From NCBI GenBank assembly GCA_964452735.1, contig CAYVNA010000013.1, positions 1 through 21,491 of the forward strand: a stretch of 21,491 nt of DNA, given 5' to 3'. The notes below the pieces were generated by a model. That model was not told the origin of the DNA and ran no database searches. It saw nothing but the letters and a program-made list of their open reading frames with translations. The position numbers and the translations under genes were made by a program. This DNA is from UBA2177 sp964452735 (GTDB taxonomy: Bacteria > Patescibacteriota > Dojkabacteria > SC72). This document shows, piece after piece, positions 7,518-16,713 of this stretch. Each line of letters opens with the position of its first letter. Position 1 is the first letter of the stretch.

Positions 7518-7526
7518 TGCTAGAAT
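7518..7526 (+). promoter_or_regulatory. extended -10 promoter of uvrB (leaderless)
   Basis: TGC-TAGAAT (7518-7526) is a TGn-extended -10 box ending only 5 nt before the uvrB ATG at 7532. A start 6-8 nt downstream falls on or beside the ATG, so uvrB mRNA should be leaderless. No Shine-Dalgarno sequence is present. No LexA-type palindrome is visible in the mutL-uvrB gap. Confidence 0.6.
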
Positions 7527-7531
7527 ACACT

Positions 7532-9499
7532 ATGGAAAGCTTCTCACTTAATTCAAAATTCAAACCGTCTGACGATCAAAAATCTGCGATTGAGAATATC
7601 GTAGGAAATCTTATTGAGGGCAAAACACGTCAGACACTACTTGGAGTAACTGGTTCAGGAAAGACTTTTGTCATGGCAAATATAATAGACAGGTTGAAGA
7701 GACCAACCTTAATAATCTCACATAACAAGACACTTGCTGCTCAGCTATACGAAGAGTTTAAGGACTTCTTCCCAAACAATTCCGTGAAGTATTTTGTTTC
7801 ATATTACGATTACTATCAACCAGAGGCATATATTCCAGCAAAGGATCTATATATTGAAAAAGAGTCAGAGGTTAATAAAGAGATAGAGAATCTTCGTTTT
7901 GGAGCTATGAACTCAGCACTAACAAGAAGAGATACCATTGTTGTGGCTTCTGTATCATGTATATACAACATAGGGAGTCCACAGAATTATGAAAATAAAA
8001 GTCTGTCTTTTTTCATAGGTCAAGAGTTAGAGCTATCTTCAATATCAAGAGAGCTAGTTTCTATGAGATATAATAGAGATTCATATGACTTCACAAATGG
8101 AGTATTTCGTATTAATGGTGATATTTTGGAAATATATCCTCCATATGAAGAATTTTCTTTTAGAATAGAGCTGTGGGGAAACAGGGTTGACAATATATCA
8201 AAGGTTCATCCCATTACAAAACAGAAGATTTCAGAGATGAAAGAGTTATTAGTATTCCCTGCCACATCCTTAGTTTATTCTGAAGAAATAATTAAAAATG
8301 CCACAGAGAGAATAAGAACAGACTTGGAAAAGAGATTAGCTTTCTTGAAAAATATTGGCAAGAGTGTTGAAGCATATCGATTAGAGCAAAAGACTAACTA
8401 TGATCTAGAAATGCTAGAACAGGTAGGATACTGCAAGAGTATGGAAAATTACAGTGTTTACTTCGATGGAAGGAAATCTGGAGAGCCGCCATATACATTG
8501 CTTGATTACTTTCCTTCCGACTACCTACTTTTTATTGATGAGTCACATATAACCATTCCTCAGATAGGGGGTATGTACAATGGTGATAGAGCAAGAAAAG
8601 ACAACCTTATCGAATATGGGTTTAGATTGCCAAGTGCTAGGGATAATAGACCTTTGAATTTTAATGAATTTCAAAAAAGGCAAGGAAACACAGTATACAT
8701 TTCAGCCACACCGTCCGAGTGGGAATTGGTAGATAGTAATAATTCTGTCACAGAGCTCCTTACAAGGCCAACAGGTTTACTCGATCCAAAGATTGATGTT
8801 AGAAAAACAGATGGTCAGATAGAGGATGTTGTAAGTGAAATCCAAGCAAATGTACAAAAGGGTGAGAGGGTTTTAGTTACTACATTAACAAAAAAAATGG
8901 CAGAGGATTTGACTATTTTTCTAAAAGATTTGGGAATAAAGGTTCAGTATCTTCATTCTGACGTTGATACTGTCGAGAGAGTTGAAATTCTAAGAGATCT
9001 AAGATTAGGAGAATATGACGTATTGATAGGTATAAACCTCTTGAGGGAAGGTCTAGACTTACCTGAAGTCTCTCTGGTCATAATCTTGGATGCTGATAAA
9101 GAGGGATTCTTGCGTTCAAAGGTTAGTTTAATCCAAACAATAGGGAGAGCTGCTAGGCATGTCAACGGAAGAGTTATTATGTATGCAAATACAATTACAA
9201 AAAGTATAAAAGAGGCTCTTTCTGAGACAAAACGAAGAAGAGAGTATCAGATTGAATATAATCAAGCCCACGGGATAGTTCCCAAAAGCATCAAGAAAGA
9301 TATAAGAGGATTGCTTGTCGAAACAGACTCTGAAGACAAAAGTGTTGATTTAGATATAGAGAAGCTGGACAAAAGAGAAGCAAAACTTCTAATTAAGAAT
9401 TTGGAGAAAGACATGTTGATTGCTGCTGATAGGCTCCAATTTGAGAAAGCGGCAGAGATCAGAGACCAACTTTCGGAATTAAAAAGTACAATTAAATAA
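7532..9499 (+). CDS. uvrB: excinuclease ABC subunit UvrB
   Basis: UvrB is the damage-verifying helicase-like subunit of nucleotide excision repair; it receives DNA from UvrA and recruits UvrC. The 655-residue protein has the expected length. Walker A is GVTGSGKT (38-45). The beta-hairpin that clamps the DNA strand is in YYDYYQPEAYIP (about 91-102). The DEAD-like DESH box is at 336-339 and is followed by PQIGGMYNGDRARK. Later helicase motifs (SATPSEWE, LLREGLDLPEVS, QTIGRAARH) are all in place. The C-terminal UVR domain (about 615-655), which binds UvrC, ends the protein. It has an extended -10 promoter at its start codon and is followed after 17 bases by a small unknown gene. uvrC lies 1.5 kb downstream on the other strand; uvrA is not in the window. 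Confidence 0.98.
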   Translation: MESFSLNSKFKPSDDQKSAIENIVGNLIEGKTRQTLLGVTGSGKTFVMANIIDRLKRPTLIISHNKTLAAQLYEEFKDFFPNNSVKYFVSYYDYYQPEAYIPAKDLYIEKESEVNKEIENLRFGAMNSALTRRDTIVVASVSCIYNIGSPQNYENKSLSFFIGQELELSSISRELVSMRYNRDSYDFTNGVFRINGDILEIYPPYEEFSFRIELWGNRVDNISKVHPITKQKISEMKELLVFPATSLVYSEEIIKNATERIRTDLEKRLAFLKNIGKSVEAYRLEQKTNYDLEMLEQVGYCKSMENYSVYFDGRKSGEPPYTLLDYFPSDYLLFIDESHITIPQIGGMYNGDRARKDNLIEYGFRLPSARDNRPLNFNEFQKRQGNTVYISATPSEWELVDSNNSVTELLTRPTGLLDPKIDVRKTDGQIEDVVSEIQANVQKGERVLVTTLTKKMAEDLTIFLKDLGIKVQYLHSDVDTVERVEILRDLRLGEYDVLIGINLLREGLDLPEVSLVIILDADKEGFLRSKVSLIQTIGRAARHVNGRVIMYANTITKSIKEALSETKRRREYQIEYNQAHGIVPKSIKKDIRGLLVETDSEDKSVDLDIEKLDKREAKLLIKNLEKDMLIAADRLQFEKAAEIRDQLSELKSTIK

Positions 9500-9504
9500 T
9501 TTAT

Positions 9505-9510
9505 AAGGGA
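9505..9510 (+). promoter_or_regulatory. Shine-Dalgarno-like site before the small gene
   Basis: AAGGGA lies 6 nt before the ATG at 9517, within the uvrB-9517 junction. It is one of few ribosome-binding-like sequences in the window and supports this start and co-transcription with uvrB. Confidence 0.45.
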
Positions 9511-9516
9511 TTAAAA

Positions 9517-9762
9517 ATGAATAGAGGGATAGTAAGATTAACTAAAGAGGAGATAACTGAGATACTAAAATACACATCTAATGAGAAATTAATGTTAAGC
9601 GAGTTGAAGGATGAGAACGACATCTTCCTCAATGAAGAAGAAATTGAGAATATTCTAGATGATCTAGGGAATTCAAATGAAAACCAAGATCTACTATCAT
9701 CACGAGAGAAACTTTCTAAAGCTCTTCTCCTTTTCAGAGGGAAAAGTCCTCATACCTCATAG
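9517..9762 (+). CDS. small acidic helical protein, function unknown
   Basis: I do not recognise this 81-residue protein. It is rich in Glu, Asp, Lys and Leu and reads as two or three amphipathic helices (LTKEEITEILKY, LNEEEIENILDDLG, and a basic C-terminal helix KLSKALLLF). It has no Cys, no membrane segment and no signal peptide. It begins 17 bases after uvrB, on the same strand, with a Shine-Dalgarno-like AAGGGA at 6 nt, so it is very probably co-expressed with uvrB. A role as a small accessory of excision repair is possible but is only inferred from position; it may simply be a passenger gene. Confidence 0.6.
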   Translation: MNRGIVRLTKEEITEILKYTSNEKLMLSELKDENDIFLNEEEIENILDDLGNSNENQDLLSSREKLSKALLLFRGKSPHTS

Positions 9763-9788
9763 TGAGTTAAATACTTGAGATAAATGCT

Positions 9789-9806
9789 AAAAATCCCTCT
9801 CTGGGA
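9789..9806 (-). terminator. weak terminator-like hairpin after tRNA-Gln
   Basis: On the minus strand TCCC and GGGA (9803-9806 with 9794-9797) form a 4-bp stem with loop AGAGA, followed by TTTTT (9793-9789). It lies 38 nt beyond the tRNA-Gln 3' end. The stem is short, so the call is weak. Confidence 0.3.
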
Positions 9807-9843
9807 AAAGAAAAACGACTATGTTCGACACAGGAAAAACTAC

Positions 9844-9914
9844 TTGCGGGACATGGACTCGAACCATGATTGACGGCTTCAAAGGCCGGTGTCCTACCTT
9901 TAGACGATCCCGCA
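9844..9914 (-). tRNA. tRNA-Gln(UUG)
   Basis: Read on the minus strand: acceptor TGCGGGA with TCCCGCA, D arm starting GTCT and ending GGAC, anticodon loop CTTTGAA with anticodon TTG, a 4-nt variable region, T arm CATGG-TTCGAGT-CCATG and discriminator A. The cloverleaf is complete. The outermost anticodon-stem pair would be C27-U43, a mismatch. The three bases after the discriminator are GTA, so CCA is not encoded and must be added after transcription, unlike the two other tRNAs here. Confidence 0.95.
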
Positions 9915-9924
9915 TTGCAACAGA

Positions 9925-9930
9925 ATTATA
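9925..9930 (-). promoter_or_regulatory. -10 box of tRNA-Gln
   Basis: A perfect TATAAT on the minus strand ends 10 nt before the tRNA 5' end. A -35 box is poor (TTCTAT at 17-nt spacing). The distance gives a start 3-4 nt upstream of the mature tRNA, as is usual for single tRNA genes. Confidence 0.55.
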
Positions 9931-9980
9931 CTATATGAATATATTAAATAGAAATAAAATAATGTAACATATCTATATAG

Positions 9981-11069
9981 ATGAGTATAAGAAAGTTTAA
10001 GAAAAACAATTTCGGAAAGATTCACCTATCTACCTCTCGTAGCGAGAATCCTCCTCTGAGAAAAAAGAATAAGACTTTCTTTTTCAAGAAGAAATCCCAC
10101 AATAGCCCAAAGAGAAATAAGATTAGTTTCAAAAAGACTTTCAATATACTTCTAATTATCCTTGTTGTCTGTTCTCTTTTATACCTTTCTGTTAGAGTAA
10201 TTTTAAATACAAGATTTACTGGTGAGAACGAGGAATCTTTTGAAATTGTTGTCGGGATAGAGGAAGTACCTATCTTCCCAGGATCATCCTTCATATTTAA
10301 GGATCAGTTAGAGGAATCTTCTGTAACGAATTTTATTAGTTCTGGAAATTCAGCATACCGTCTCCCTTTTGGAAAAAACTTCAATAATGTCAAAAAGTAT
10401 TACGAATCAATTCTCCCTAAATATGGTTGGGAATATATTATGACAGTTGAGACAGGATCTGAAACTATGAAAGATGGTGAGTATTGGAAAAAGGGGGATA
10501 AGGGTCTTAGAATCTATTCTAAGTTCAATGATATCTGGTATGAATTAATAACGATAGAGGAAGTTTCCAATGGTCTCAGTTCTAGAGTTCAGAAGGAAGT
10601 AGAGAGAGAGCTGTTACTTGCAAATCAAGATTTAATGGATCTACTACCAGATTATCCTTGGGTCATACAGATCCCAAAAGAATATATTATAACGTATAAG
10701 GTCTCCTCTTTCGAAAATATGAGATCTCTTTATCTTAAGAAACTGGGAACCGAGGAAAGTATCTCTCTCGTTCCTGTTGCATATATAAAAGATACACTTT
10801 TGGACAATGCTCTGAGAAAATACCTTACAACATTTGAGGAGAGTGAAGGACAAAATTCTAGCATTCTTAATACCTCGATATCCTATACTAACTACGGAAA
10901 AGCTATTAAAGGAGAAATCTCTTTAAATGGATCAACACATTCTGTTGCCGTTATACCTAATAGCTATGATGGTGTTTTGTATGTATTGGATTCAAATAGT
11001 CTAGACAATCCATTCTTTGAGTATCTATTTTCTTCGTTGCAACCTCAAGTGATCTCCTCTAAGAATTAA
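9981..11069 (+). CDS. single-pass membrane protein, unknown function
   Basis: I do not recognise this 362-residue protein. Residues 1-53 are strongly basic (many Lys and Arg) and would be cytoplasmic. A single membrane segment lies at about 54-75 (ILLIILVVCSLLYLSVRVIL). The remaining 285 residues should be outside the cell. The exported part starts with EVPIFPGSSF and a VKKYYESILPKYGWEY block (about 135-150), an arrangement seen in small exported domains with a YPGA/S-like start followed by a GW motif, so a repeated alpha/beta exported domain is possible; the second half seems to start at DLLPDYPWVIQIP. The start ATG follows the tRNA-Gln promoter region, which is read the other way. The last 11 bases overlap the convergent uvrC. 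Function unknown. Confidence 0.75.
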   Translation: MSIRKFKKNNFGKIHLSTSRSENPPLRKKNKTFFFKKKSHNSPKRNKISFKKTFNILLIILVVCSLLYLSVRVILNTRFTGENEESFEIVVGIEEVPIFPGSSFIFKDQLEESSVTNFISSGNSAYRLPFGKNFNNVKKYYESILPKYGWEYIMTVETGSETMKDGEYWKKGDKGLRIYSKFNDIWYELITIEEVSNGLSSRVQKEVERELLLANQDLMDLLPDYPWVIQIPKEYIITYKVSSFENMRSLYLKKLGTEESISLVPVAYIKDTLLDNALRKYLTTFEESEGQNSSILNTSISYTNYGKAIKGEISLNGSTHSVAVIPNSYDGVLYVLDSNSLDNPFFEYLFSSLQPQVISSKN

Positions 11070-12522
11070 GAGCTTCGTATATTTGTTTAGATATTCTTTT
11101 GTTCCCTAAGACACTGTCAATATCCTTGTAATTTAGTCTCTTAATGTTTTCTAATTTACCAAATTGGGCTAGGAGTTTCTTTGAGCTTTTTATTCCAACT
11201 CCTGGAATATTACTCAATTTCATTGTCTCTAATTCTTTTCTCCTAGCTTTTCTATGATGGAGAATTGCAAATCGGTGAGCTTCATCTCTCAGATCTATTA
11301 GTATTTCCTTATTCCTTATTTTTATCTCTGATATCATACCACCCTCTCTAATCCAAAATTCATCTAACTGTTTTGATCCACTTCGTTTCAACCTCTTTCC
11401 CTTAGAAATCCCAACAAGTTTAATATATTCTGGTACAAATTTACTTACTACAGAAAGTTGAGACTTACCACCATCTATCAGAACAAGTTCCGGATCTTTT
11501 GTATATTTATGGCTATTCTTTGATGAAAATCTTCTTTGCAGAACTTCTGAGAGCATCCCTGGGTCATCTGGCTTCTCCTCTCTTCGAATCTTAAATATTC
11601 TGTACTCTGATTTAACAATACCACCATCTTCCGCAACCACCATTGACCCATATGCAAGTTTCCCCTGTATATTGGAAATGTCATAGCATTCTATCCTTTT
11701 CAGATCTAATATGTTTATCTCAATCTCTAACTCTTTAAAGGACTGCTTAAGGACCTTCTTTCTTCTTTCAATATACGATGTGTCAGAGTCTTCATATTCA
11801 AAATCTATCCTTTCACCTAAGTAGTTTAAATCCTTAATCTTGTCCCTCAACTCCCTTGCTTTCTCATATTCCTGTTTAAGAGAATATTCTTTCATTTCCT
11901 TCTCTAGTATCCTTATCTGGCCTCTCTTTCTTCCAGAAAGGAACTTCTCTATCTGTTTTATATTCTTTCTGTATTCTTTTTCAGAAATATGCCCTTGGTA
12001 TGGACCAGGGCATAGGCCAAGGTGAAAATACAAACACCCTGAGCTTCTTTGGGATTCTTTACATGTACAGAATGGGTAGAGTTTACGAAGGTATGTGAAA
12101 ATTCTCCTTGTTGCAAGAGAGCTTGGATATGGACCATATAGTTTGCCTAATCTAAGTTCTTCGTTTGACACTTTCTTAACAATCTTAACAGTTGGGAACT
12201 TCTCCTTTGTGGAAATATATATCCAGCTATATGATTTATCATCTTTCTTATCTGAATTGAAGTATGGCTGATGTCTTTTTATTAATGAAGATTCAAGAAC
12301 CAAGGATTCTATCTCATTATTTGTCTCTATAGTTTCGACATCTTCTATCAAGGGAATCATCTTCTTTATTCTCGGTCTATCTGTGTGTTTATCTGAGAAG
12401 TATGACCTAACTCTATTTCGAAGGTTGATTGCCTTTCCAATGTATAGTATTTCCCCATCTTTCTTGAGGAATTTATATACACCTGGATTTGATGGTAGAG
12501 AGTCTAATTTGTCTAAATTCAT
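11059..12522 (-). CDS. uvrC: excinuclease ABC subunit UvrC, compact form
   Basis: UvrC makes the two incisions around a lesion in nucleotide excision repair. This 487-residue copy holds all parts. The GIY-YIG nuclease (about 10-95) has PGVYKFL and ILYIGKAINLRNRVRSYF and the conserved Glu in NNEIESLVLE, and makes the 3' cut. Four cysteines at 152, 154, 163 and 171 match the iron-sulfur cluster site described for UvrC. The UVR domain (about 205-235) binds UvrB. The RNase H-like nuclease has D281 (CYDIS), D350 (LIDGG) and H416 (DEAHRFA), and makes the 5' cut. A helix-hairpin-helix pair (SNIPGVGIKSSKKLL) closes the protein. It is over 100 residues shorter than E. coli UvrC (610), with trimmed linkers rather than a missing domain. 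It follows dnaE by 17 bases and has its own extended -10 box. Confidence 0.97.
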   Translation of the reverse strand: MNLDKLDSLPSNPGVYKFLKKDGEILYIGKAINLRNRVRSYFSDKHTDRPRIKKMIPLIEDVETIETNNEIESLVLESSLIKRHQPYFNSDKKDDKSYSWIYISTKEKFPTVKIVKKVSNEELRLGKLYGPYPSSLATRRIFTYLRKLYPFCTCKESQRSSGCLYFHLGLCPGPYQGHISEKEYRKNIKQIEKFLSGRKRGQIRILEKEMKEYSLKQEYEKARELRDKIKDLNYLGERIDFEYEDSDTSYIERRKKVLKQSFKELEIEINILDLKRIECYDISNIQGKLAYGSMVVAEDGGIVKSEYRIFKIRREEKPDDPGMLSEVLQRRFSSKNSHKYTKDPELVLIDGGKSQLSVVSKFVPEYIKLVGISKGKRLKRSGSKQLDEFWIREGGMISEIKIRNKEILIDLRDEAHRFAILHHRKARRKELETMKLSNIPGVGIKSSKKLLAQFGKLENIKRLNYKDIDSVLGNKRISKQIYEALNS

Positions 12523-12527
12523 AGAAG

Positions 12528-12536
12528 ATTATACCA
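12528..12536 (-). promoter_or_regulatory. extended -10 promoter of uvrC (leaderless)
   Basis: On the minus strand TGG-TATAAT (12536-12528) is a perfect extended -10 box, 5 nt before the uvrC ATG at 12522. It sits in the 17-base dnaE-uvrC gap. It predicts a leaderless uvrC mRNA independent of dnaE transcription. Confidence 0.6.
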
Positions 12537-12539
12537 GTA

Positions 12540-15500
12540 TTAAAACCTTTTGATCCATTTCTTTGTCTCTTCATTCATCATGATTTTCTTTTCCAATATC
12601 ACAGTCTTTTTAGTTTCCCCATTATTCACAACAATTTTAACAGGAATATCACCTTCCGACCTAGAGATAAATTCCTTTAGTTCTTTTATCTCTTCTTCTG
12701 TATGTATTGGGGTTATACGAAATACTACGCCTTTGAATTCCGAGGAGTATTTACTCTCATCTATGTACTTTGCTTTTTCAACGATTATGCTCTTTTCACC
12801 ATCACGAACATTTAGTCTTCCCGCTATGAGCATTGGTTTATTTTCAATGAGAGAGTCTTTAAGTTCTTGATATACTCTTGGGAAGATAATAGCGTCGGTT
12901 TTAGAAGTTTTATCCTCTATAGTTAGAAATGCCATCACATCCCCTCTCTTTGTTGTTATTTTCCTGATTTTAGAAACCATTACACCTAGTATTACTAAAT
13001 CGTTGTTTTTCTTCTCTTCTAAGGCTTCTNNNNNNNNNNNNNNNNNNNNNNNNNNNNATTGATATGGTATTTTTTTGTTCAAAGAATTCCTGTAGAGGGT
13101 CTAAAGGATGACTGGAGAAGTATAGGCCTAAGAGTTCTTTCTCCCACTGAAGAATCTGTGGCTTTTCTGTGGTGATGTTAAGTGGTACTGGGGTTTTTTC
13201 AATAGTTTCACTTTTCTTATTCCCATCTAGAGAAAATATATCTATTTGTCCTATTTCGAAAGATTTTCTAGCAGATTTTGATCTTTCGTATATATCAGGA
13301 AGGATACTTAGAAGTGCACTTCTATCCCCCATTTCATCCATTGTTCCTGCCATTATTAGGTATTCTATTGCCTTTTTATTTACTTTCTCAAAATTCCTAC
13401 TTACAAAATCATCTAGATGCTGGTATATGCCATTTTTTTCCTTCTCATGTACTATTCCTTTAATGATGTCTTTCCCTACATTCTTTATTCCCCCTAATCC
13501 AAATCGAATATTTTTCCCATCCTCAACGGTGAAATAGAAACCACTCCTGTTGATGTTTGGGGGAAGAACCTCTATTCCTAAGCGTTCACATTCATCGAGA
13601 TCGAGGATTACTCTATCGAATTTGTCCAGATCACCTTCTAGGAGGGCGGCCATGTATTCCAAGGGATAGTTTGCCTTGAGATATGCTGTCCAGTATGAGA
13701 CTGTGGCGTATGAGGCACTGTGTGCTTTATTGAAACCGTAGTTTGCAAACTGGAGAAGCTTCTCCCAGAGACCCTCTACATCCTCCTTGTTATATCCTTT
13801 TGCTATCCCACCCTCTACAAATTTAGGCTTCTCGGCGGCCATTACTTCTGGTTTCTTCTTCCCCATGGCTCTCCTAAGCATGTCTGCAGCGCCCAGTGAA
13901 TATCCTGCGACTACTTCTGCGGTTTTCATAACCTGCTCTTGGTATGTTATAACTCCATTGGTAACAGAGAGAATGGGTTCCAGTGCATCAATTACATAGT
14001 CTGGTTCTTGTTTGCCTTTCTTAACAGCAACATATTCTGGGATGAACTGCATAGGGCCAGGTCTATATGCAGATAGTATATAGCAGATGTCTTCCATTGA
14101 TTCTGGTTGAAGGGCTCGAATAGTTCTCTTCATTCCTTCACTCTCCAACTGAAAAATACCAATGGTATGTCCTGATTTTATTAGTTTGAAAGTTTTTTTA
14201 TCTTTTGGATTTATTTCCCTCAGGTCAATCTTCTCTCCTCTGCTCTCTTCTATCTTTTTCAGTGCTGCTCCTATGATGTTGAGGTTTCGTAGACCTAGGA
14301 AATCGAATTTCATTAAACCTAGTGGTTCTATATCAAACATTTCATACTGGGTCATTCCAATACCTCCACCGTGAGCATCTCGTTGTATTGGACAGTAGTC
14401 AACTACTGGTCTTGGTGTTATGATTACACCACAGGCATGGGTTGATACTCCACGACAAAGGCCAGCTACCTTTCTAACAATTTCTGCTAAATGAAGGGTC
14501 TTTTCAGAAGAGTTTATCGTTGTTGCAAACTCAGGATTATGTTCGATCATGTAGTCAATATCCTTCGCCTTACCGAAAACAATTTCTACCATCTTGGAGA
14601 GAGAGTCTGCAACTTGAAGATCAACTCCTATAACGCGCGAGACATCTCTTATGGCTTGCCTTGTTTGAAGTTTACTAAATGTTCCTATTTGTTTTACATT
14701 ATCTATTCCATATTTCTCAATCGTGTAGTTAACAACCTCGTCTCTTCTTTTATCTGCAATGTCTATATCAAAATCTGGGGGACTGGGTCTTTCGGGATTA
14801 AGAAATCTTTCAAAGTATAGTTCCCAAGATATGGGTTCTATTGCTGTTATATCTATGGAGTATGCAACTACAGACCCGCATCCTGATCCTCTCATTCCCA
14901 CAACAATATCCTTCTCTCTACAGAATTTAACGATGTCTCTAACTACTAGAAAGTAGTCATCATATCCTTTGTCATGTATTATTTTTAATTCGTATTCTAT
15001 TCTGTCTTCTAAGTCTTTTGTTATTTCTCCATACTTTATCTTCGCACCTTCGAATGTCAGTTTGCGGAGATATGACTCTCCTGTCTCACCCTCTGGGAGA
15101 TCAAGGTACGGAACCTCTACTCTGTCAAAAACGATACTATACTCCTCTATGCTATCTGCTATCTTTTGGGTGTTTTCGATGGCTTCGGGAATGTCCTTAA
15201 AGAGTTCTTGCATCTCCTCTGGGGTTTTTACGTAGAATTCGTTGGTAGGCATTCTTCGACGGTTTGGATCTTCCATAGTGTATCCATCACTAATACACCA
15301 AAGAATTTCCTGTATCTCGGCATCTTCTTTATTAAGATAATGGGAATCGCAGGTTGCAACAAGGGGTAGTTTTAGTTCCTTCGCAATTTTTATTAGTCCT
15401 TCATTAACTTTATTCTGTTCGTCCATACCATTCCTCTGGATTTCTATGTAGAAGTTGTCCAGAAACATATTGGAGTACTCCTTTGCCTTACTCAGAGCCT

Positions 15501-15954
15501 CTTTATACTCCCCCTTCATTAGAGGACGACTAATCGGACCTGCAAGGCATGCAGACAAGGCAATAATCCCCTCTGTGTAGTTCTTCAATGTCTCTAGATC
15601 GATACGAGGTTTGTAGTAGAAGCCTTCCATATGGGCTATTGAGACAATCTTTATGAGATTCTCATACCCCTTTCTATTCTTTGCTAGCAGAACTAAGTGG
15701 AAGTACTCATTATCTATACCATATTCCTTGTCTTGCATACTCCTTGGAGCTACATATATCTCGCATCCAATTATTGGCTTAAGACCAGCTTGTTTCATTG
15801 CATCTTGGAATTTGAAAATCCCATACATACTTCCATGATCAGTAACTGCACAAGACTTCATCCCAGTTTCCTCCAACTTCGCAACCAAATCCTTTATTCG
15901 AATAGTGGCATCTAGCAAAGAATATTCCGTATGTAGGTGTAGGTGTGTAAACAT
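12540..15954 (-). CDS. dnaE: DNA polymerase III alpha subunit DnaE (frame interrupted by assembly gap)
   Basis: This is the replicative polymerase, about 1,138 residues once the gap is treated as in frame. The N-terminal PHP domain begins MFTHLHLHTEYSLLD and keeps TDHG, GCE, ALSACLAG and ATCDSHYL, the usual metal-binding set, so a PHP exonuclease is possible. The polymerase core has PDFDIDIAD, giving the catalytic Asp pair at about 396 and 398, and KFDFLGLRNL. The helix-hairpin-helix and tau-binding region follow. After the run of N (13030-13057) the OB-fold resumes as LVILGVMVSKIRKITTKRGD...FPRVYQEL, in another frame. The ATG at 15954 is chosen because it gives the family's MFTHLHLH start; a TTG 18 bases upstream is in frame but unlikely. 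It is divergent from the gene at 15992 and leads into uvrC. Confidence 0.95.
13030..13057. other. assembly gap of 28 N inside dnaE
   Basis: A run of 28 N. The dnaE frames on either side differ by one base, so the true missing length should be a multiple of three (27 or 30 would fit the family's spacing between the tau-binding region and the OB-fold). The break is an artefact of gap size, not evidence for a frameshift or for two genes. Confidence 0.95.
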
Positions 15955-15974
15955 AAACAAATATTGCCCCAATT

Positions 15975-15983
15975 TGATATACT
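15975..15983 (+). promoter_or_regulatory. extended -10 promoter of the gene at 15992
   Basis: TGA-TATACT (15975-15983) is a TGn-extended -10 box ending 8 nt before the ATG at 15992, so the mRNA would begin at or within a base or two of the ATG. It lies in the 37-bp gap shared with the divergent dnaE. Confidence 0.55.
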
Positions 15984-15991
15984 AGATTATT

Positions 15992-16711
15992 ATGACAGAT
16001 GCCCTAGTTAAAAAGTCAAATACTTCACTAAAAGAAAGATTTCTTAACTCCAAGATTATTAGAGTTACGATTCTTCTCCTCCTCTTGGTAGGTTACTACC
16101 TCTTTGTATCTCCTAAGATTGAGTATGTTATATCTTCATCTATGTCTGAATTCATCAGGGGAAAAAGTCAAACACAAGTGAATTCTCTATCGCCTATTTT
16201 TGATATTCATGTTTATGCTTCAGATTACAATTTAGCATCCTATTCTAGTAGTACTAATACTTCAAGCAGAACAAAATTCTTCACCTTAGATCCTAGGGTT
16301 CTTGCTATGAACAAGTTCTTGACAGATTATCACTCTCCGATGGCACAAAATGCAGAAGTCTTTGTTACAGAGGCAGACAAATATGGTTTAGATTGGCGTC
16401 TTGTAGCGTCAATATCGGGTGTAGAGTCAGCATTCGGTAATTTGATTCCAAAAGGTTCAAACAATGCTTGGGGGTGGAGAGGAATTAACGGCAACGATGC
16501 TGGATGGAGCATGTTCACAACATGGGAAGATGCAATTAAGCACATAACGGAGAGGTTGGCTCTTGGATATGGTACAGATCTCACACCTATGGACATTCAG
16601 AATACATACTGTCCTCCTTGTGGGGAGACAGGATTGAATTCTTGGGCAAGGGGTGTTACTGGCTTTATGAATGAGTTAGAATATTATGTAAATAATCTTG
16701 AAAGTCTCTAA
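15992..16711 (+). CDS. membrane-anchored lysozyme-like / lytic transglycosylase-like protein
   Basis: This 239-residue protein has a short basic N-terminus, one membrane segment at about 23-40 and an exported region. Residues 120-220 look like a lysozyme-fold glycan hydrolase: EADKYGLDWRLVASISGVESAFG (128-149), with E144 in the position of the catalytic Glu of transglycosylases and glucosaminidases, then NNAWGWRG and TTWEDAIKHITERL. It would cleave peptidoglycan on the outer side of the membrane. The catalytic call is inferred from the ES-FG motif and overall pattern; the specific family (SLT-like or glucosaminidase-like) is unsettled. It has its own extended -10 promoter and is followed after 2 bases by the YggT-like gene, and opens the envelope cluster that runs to 20628. 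Confidence 0.75.
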   Translation: MTDALVKKSNTSLKERFLNSKIIRVTILLLLLVGYYLFVSPKIEYVISSSMSEFIRGKSQTQVNSLSPIFDIHVYASDYNLASYSSSTNTSSRTKFFTLDPRVLAMNKFLTDYHSPMAQNAEVFVTEADKYGLDWRLVASISGVESAFGNLIPKGSNNAWGWRGINGNDAGWSMFTTWEDAIKHITERLALGYGTDLTPMDIQNTYCPPCGETGLNSWARGVTGFMNELEYYVNNLESL

Positions 16712-16713
16712 AT

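Noticed and set aside
9817..9832. LexA-like SOS box near CGACTATGTTCG
   Set aside because: Only half of the palindrome matches and it lies beyond the tRNA terminator, not before a repair gene.
12540..13082. Separate OB-fold protein gene
   Set aside because: It is the C-terminal part of dnaE, out of frame only because of the N run.
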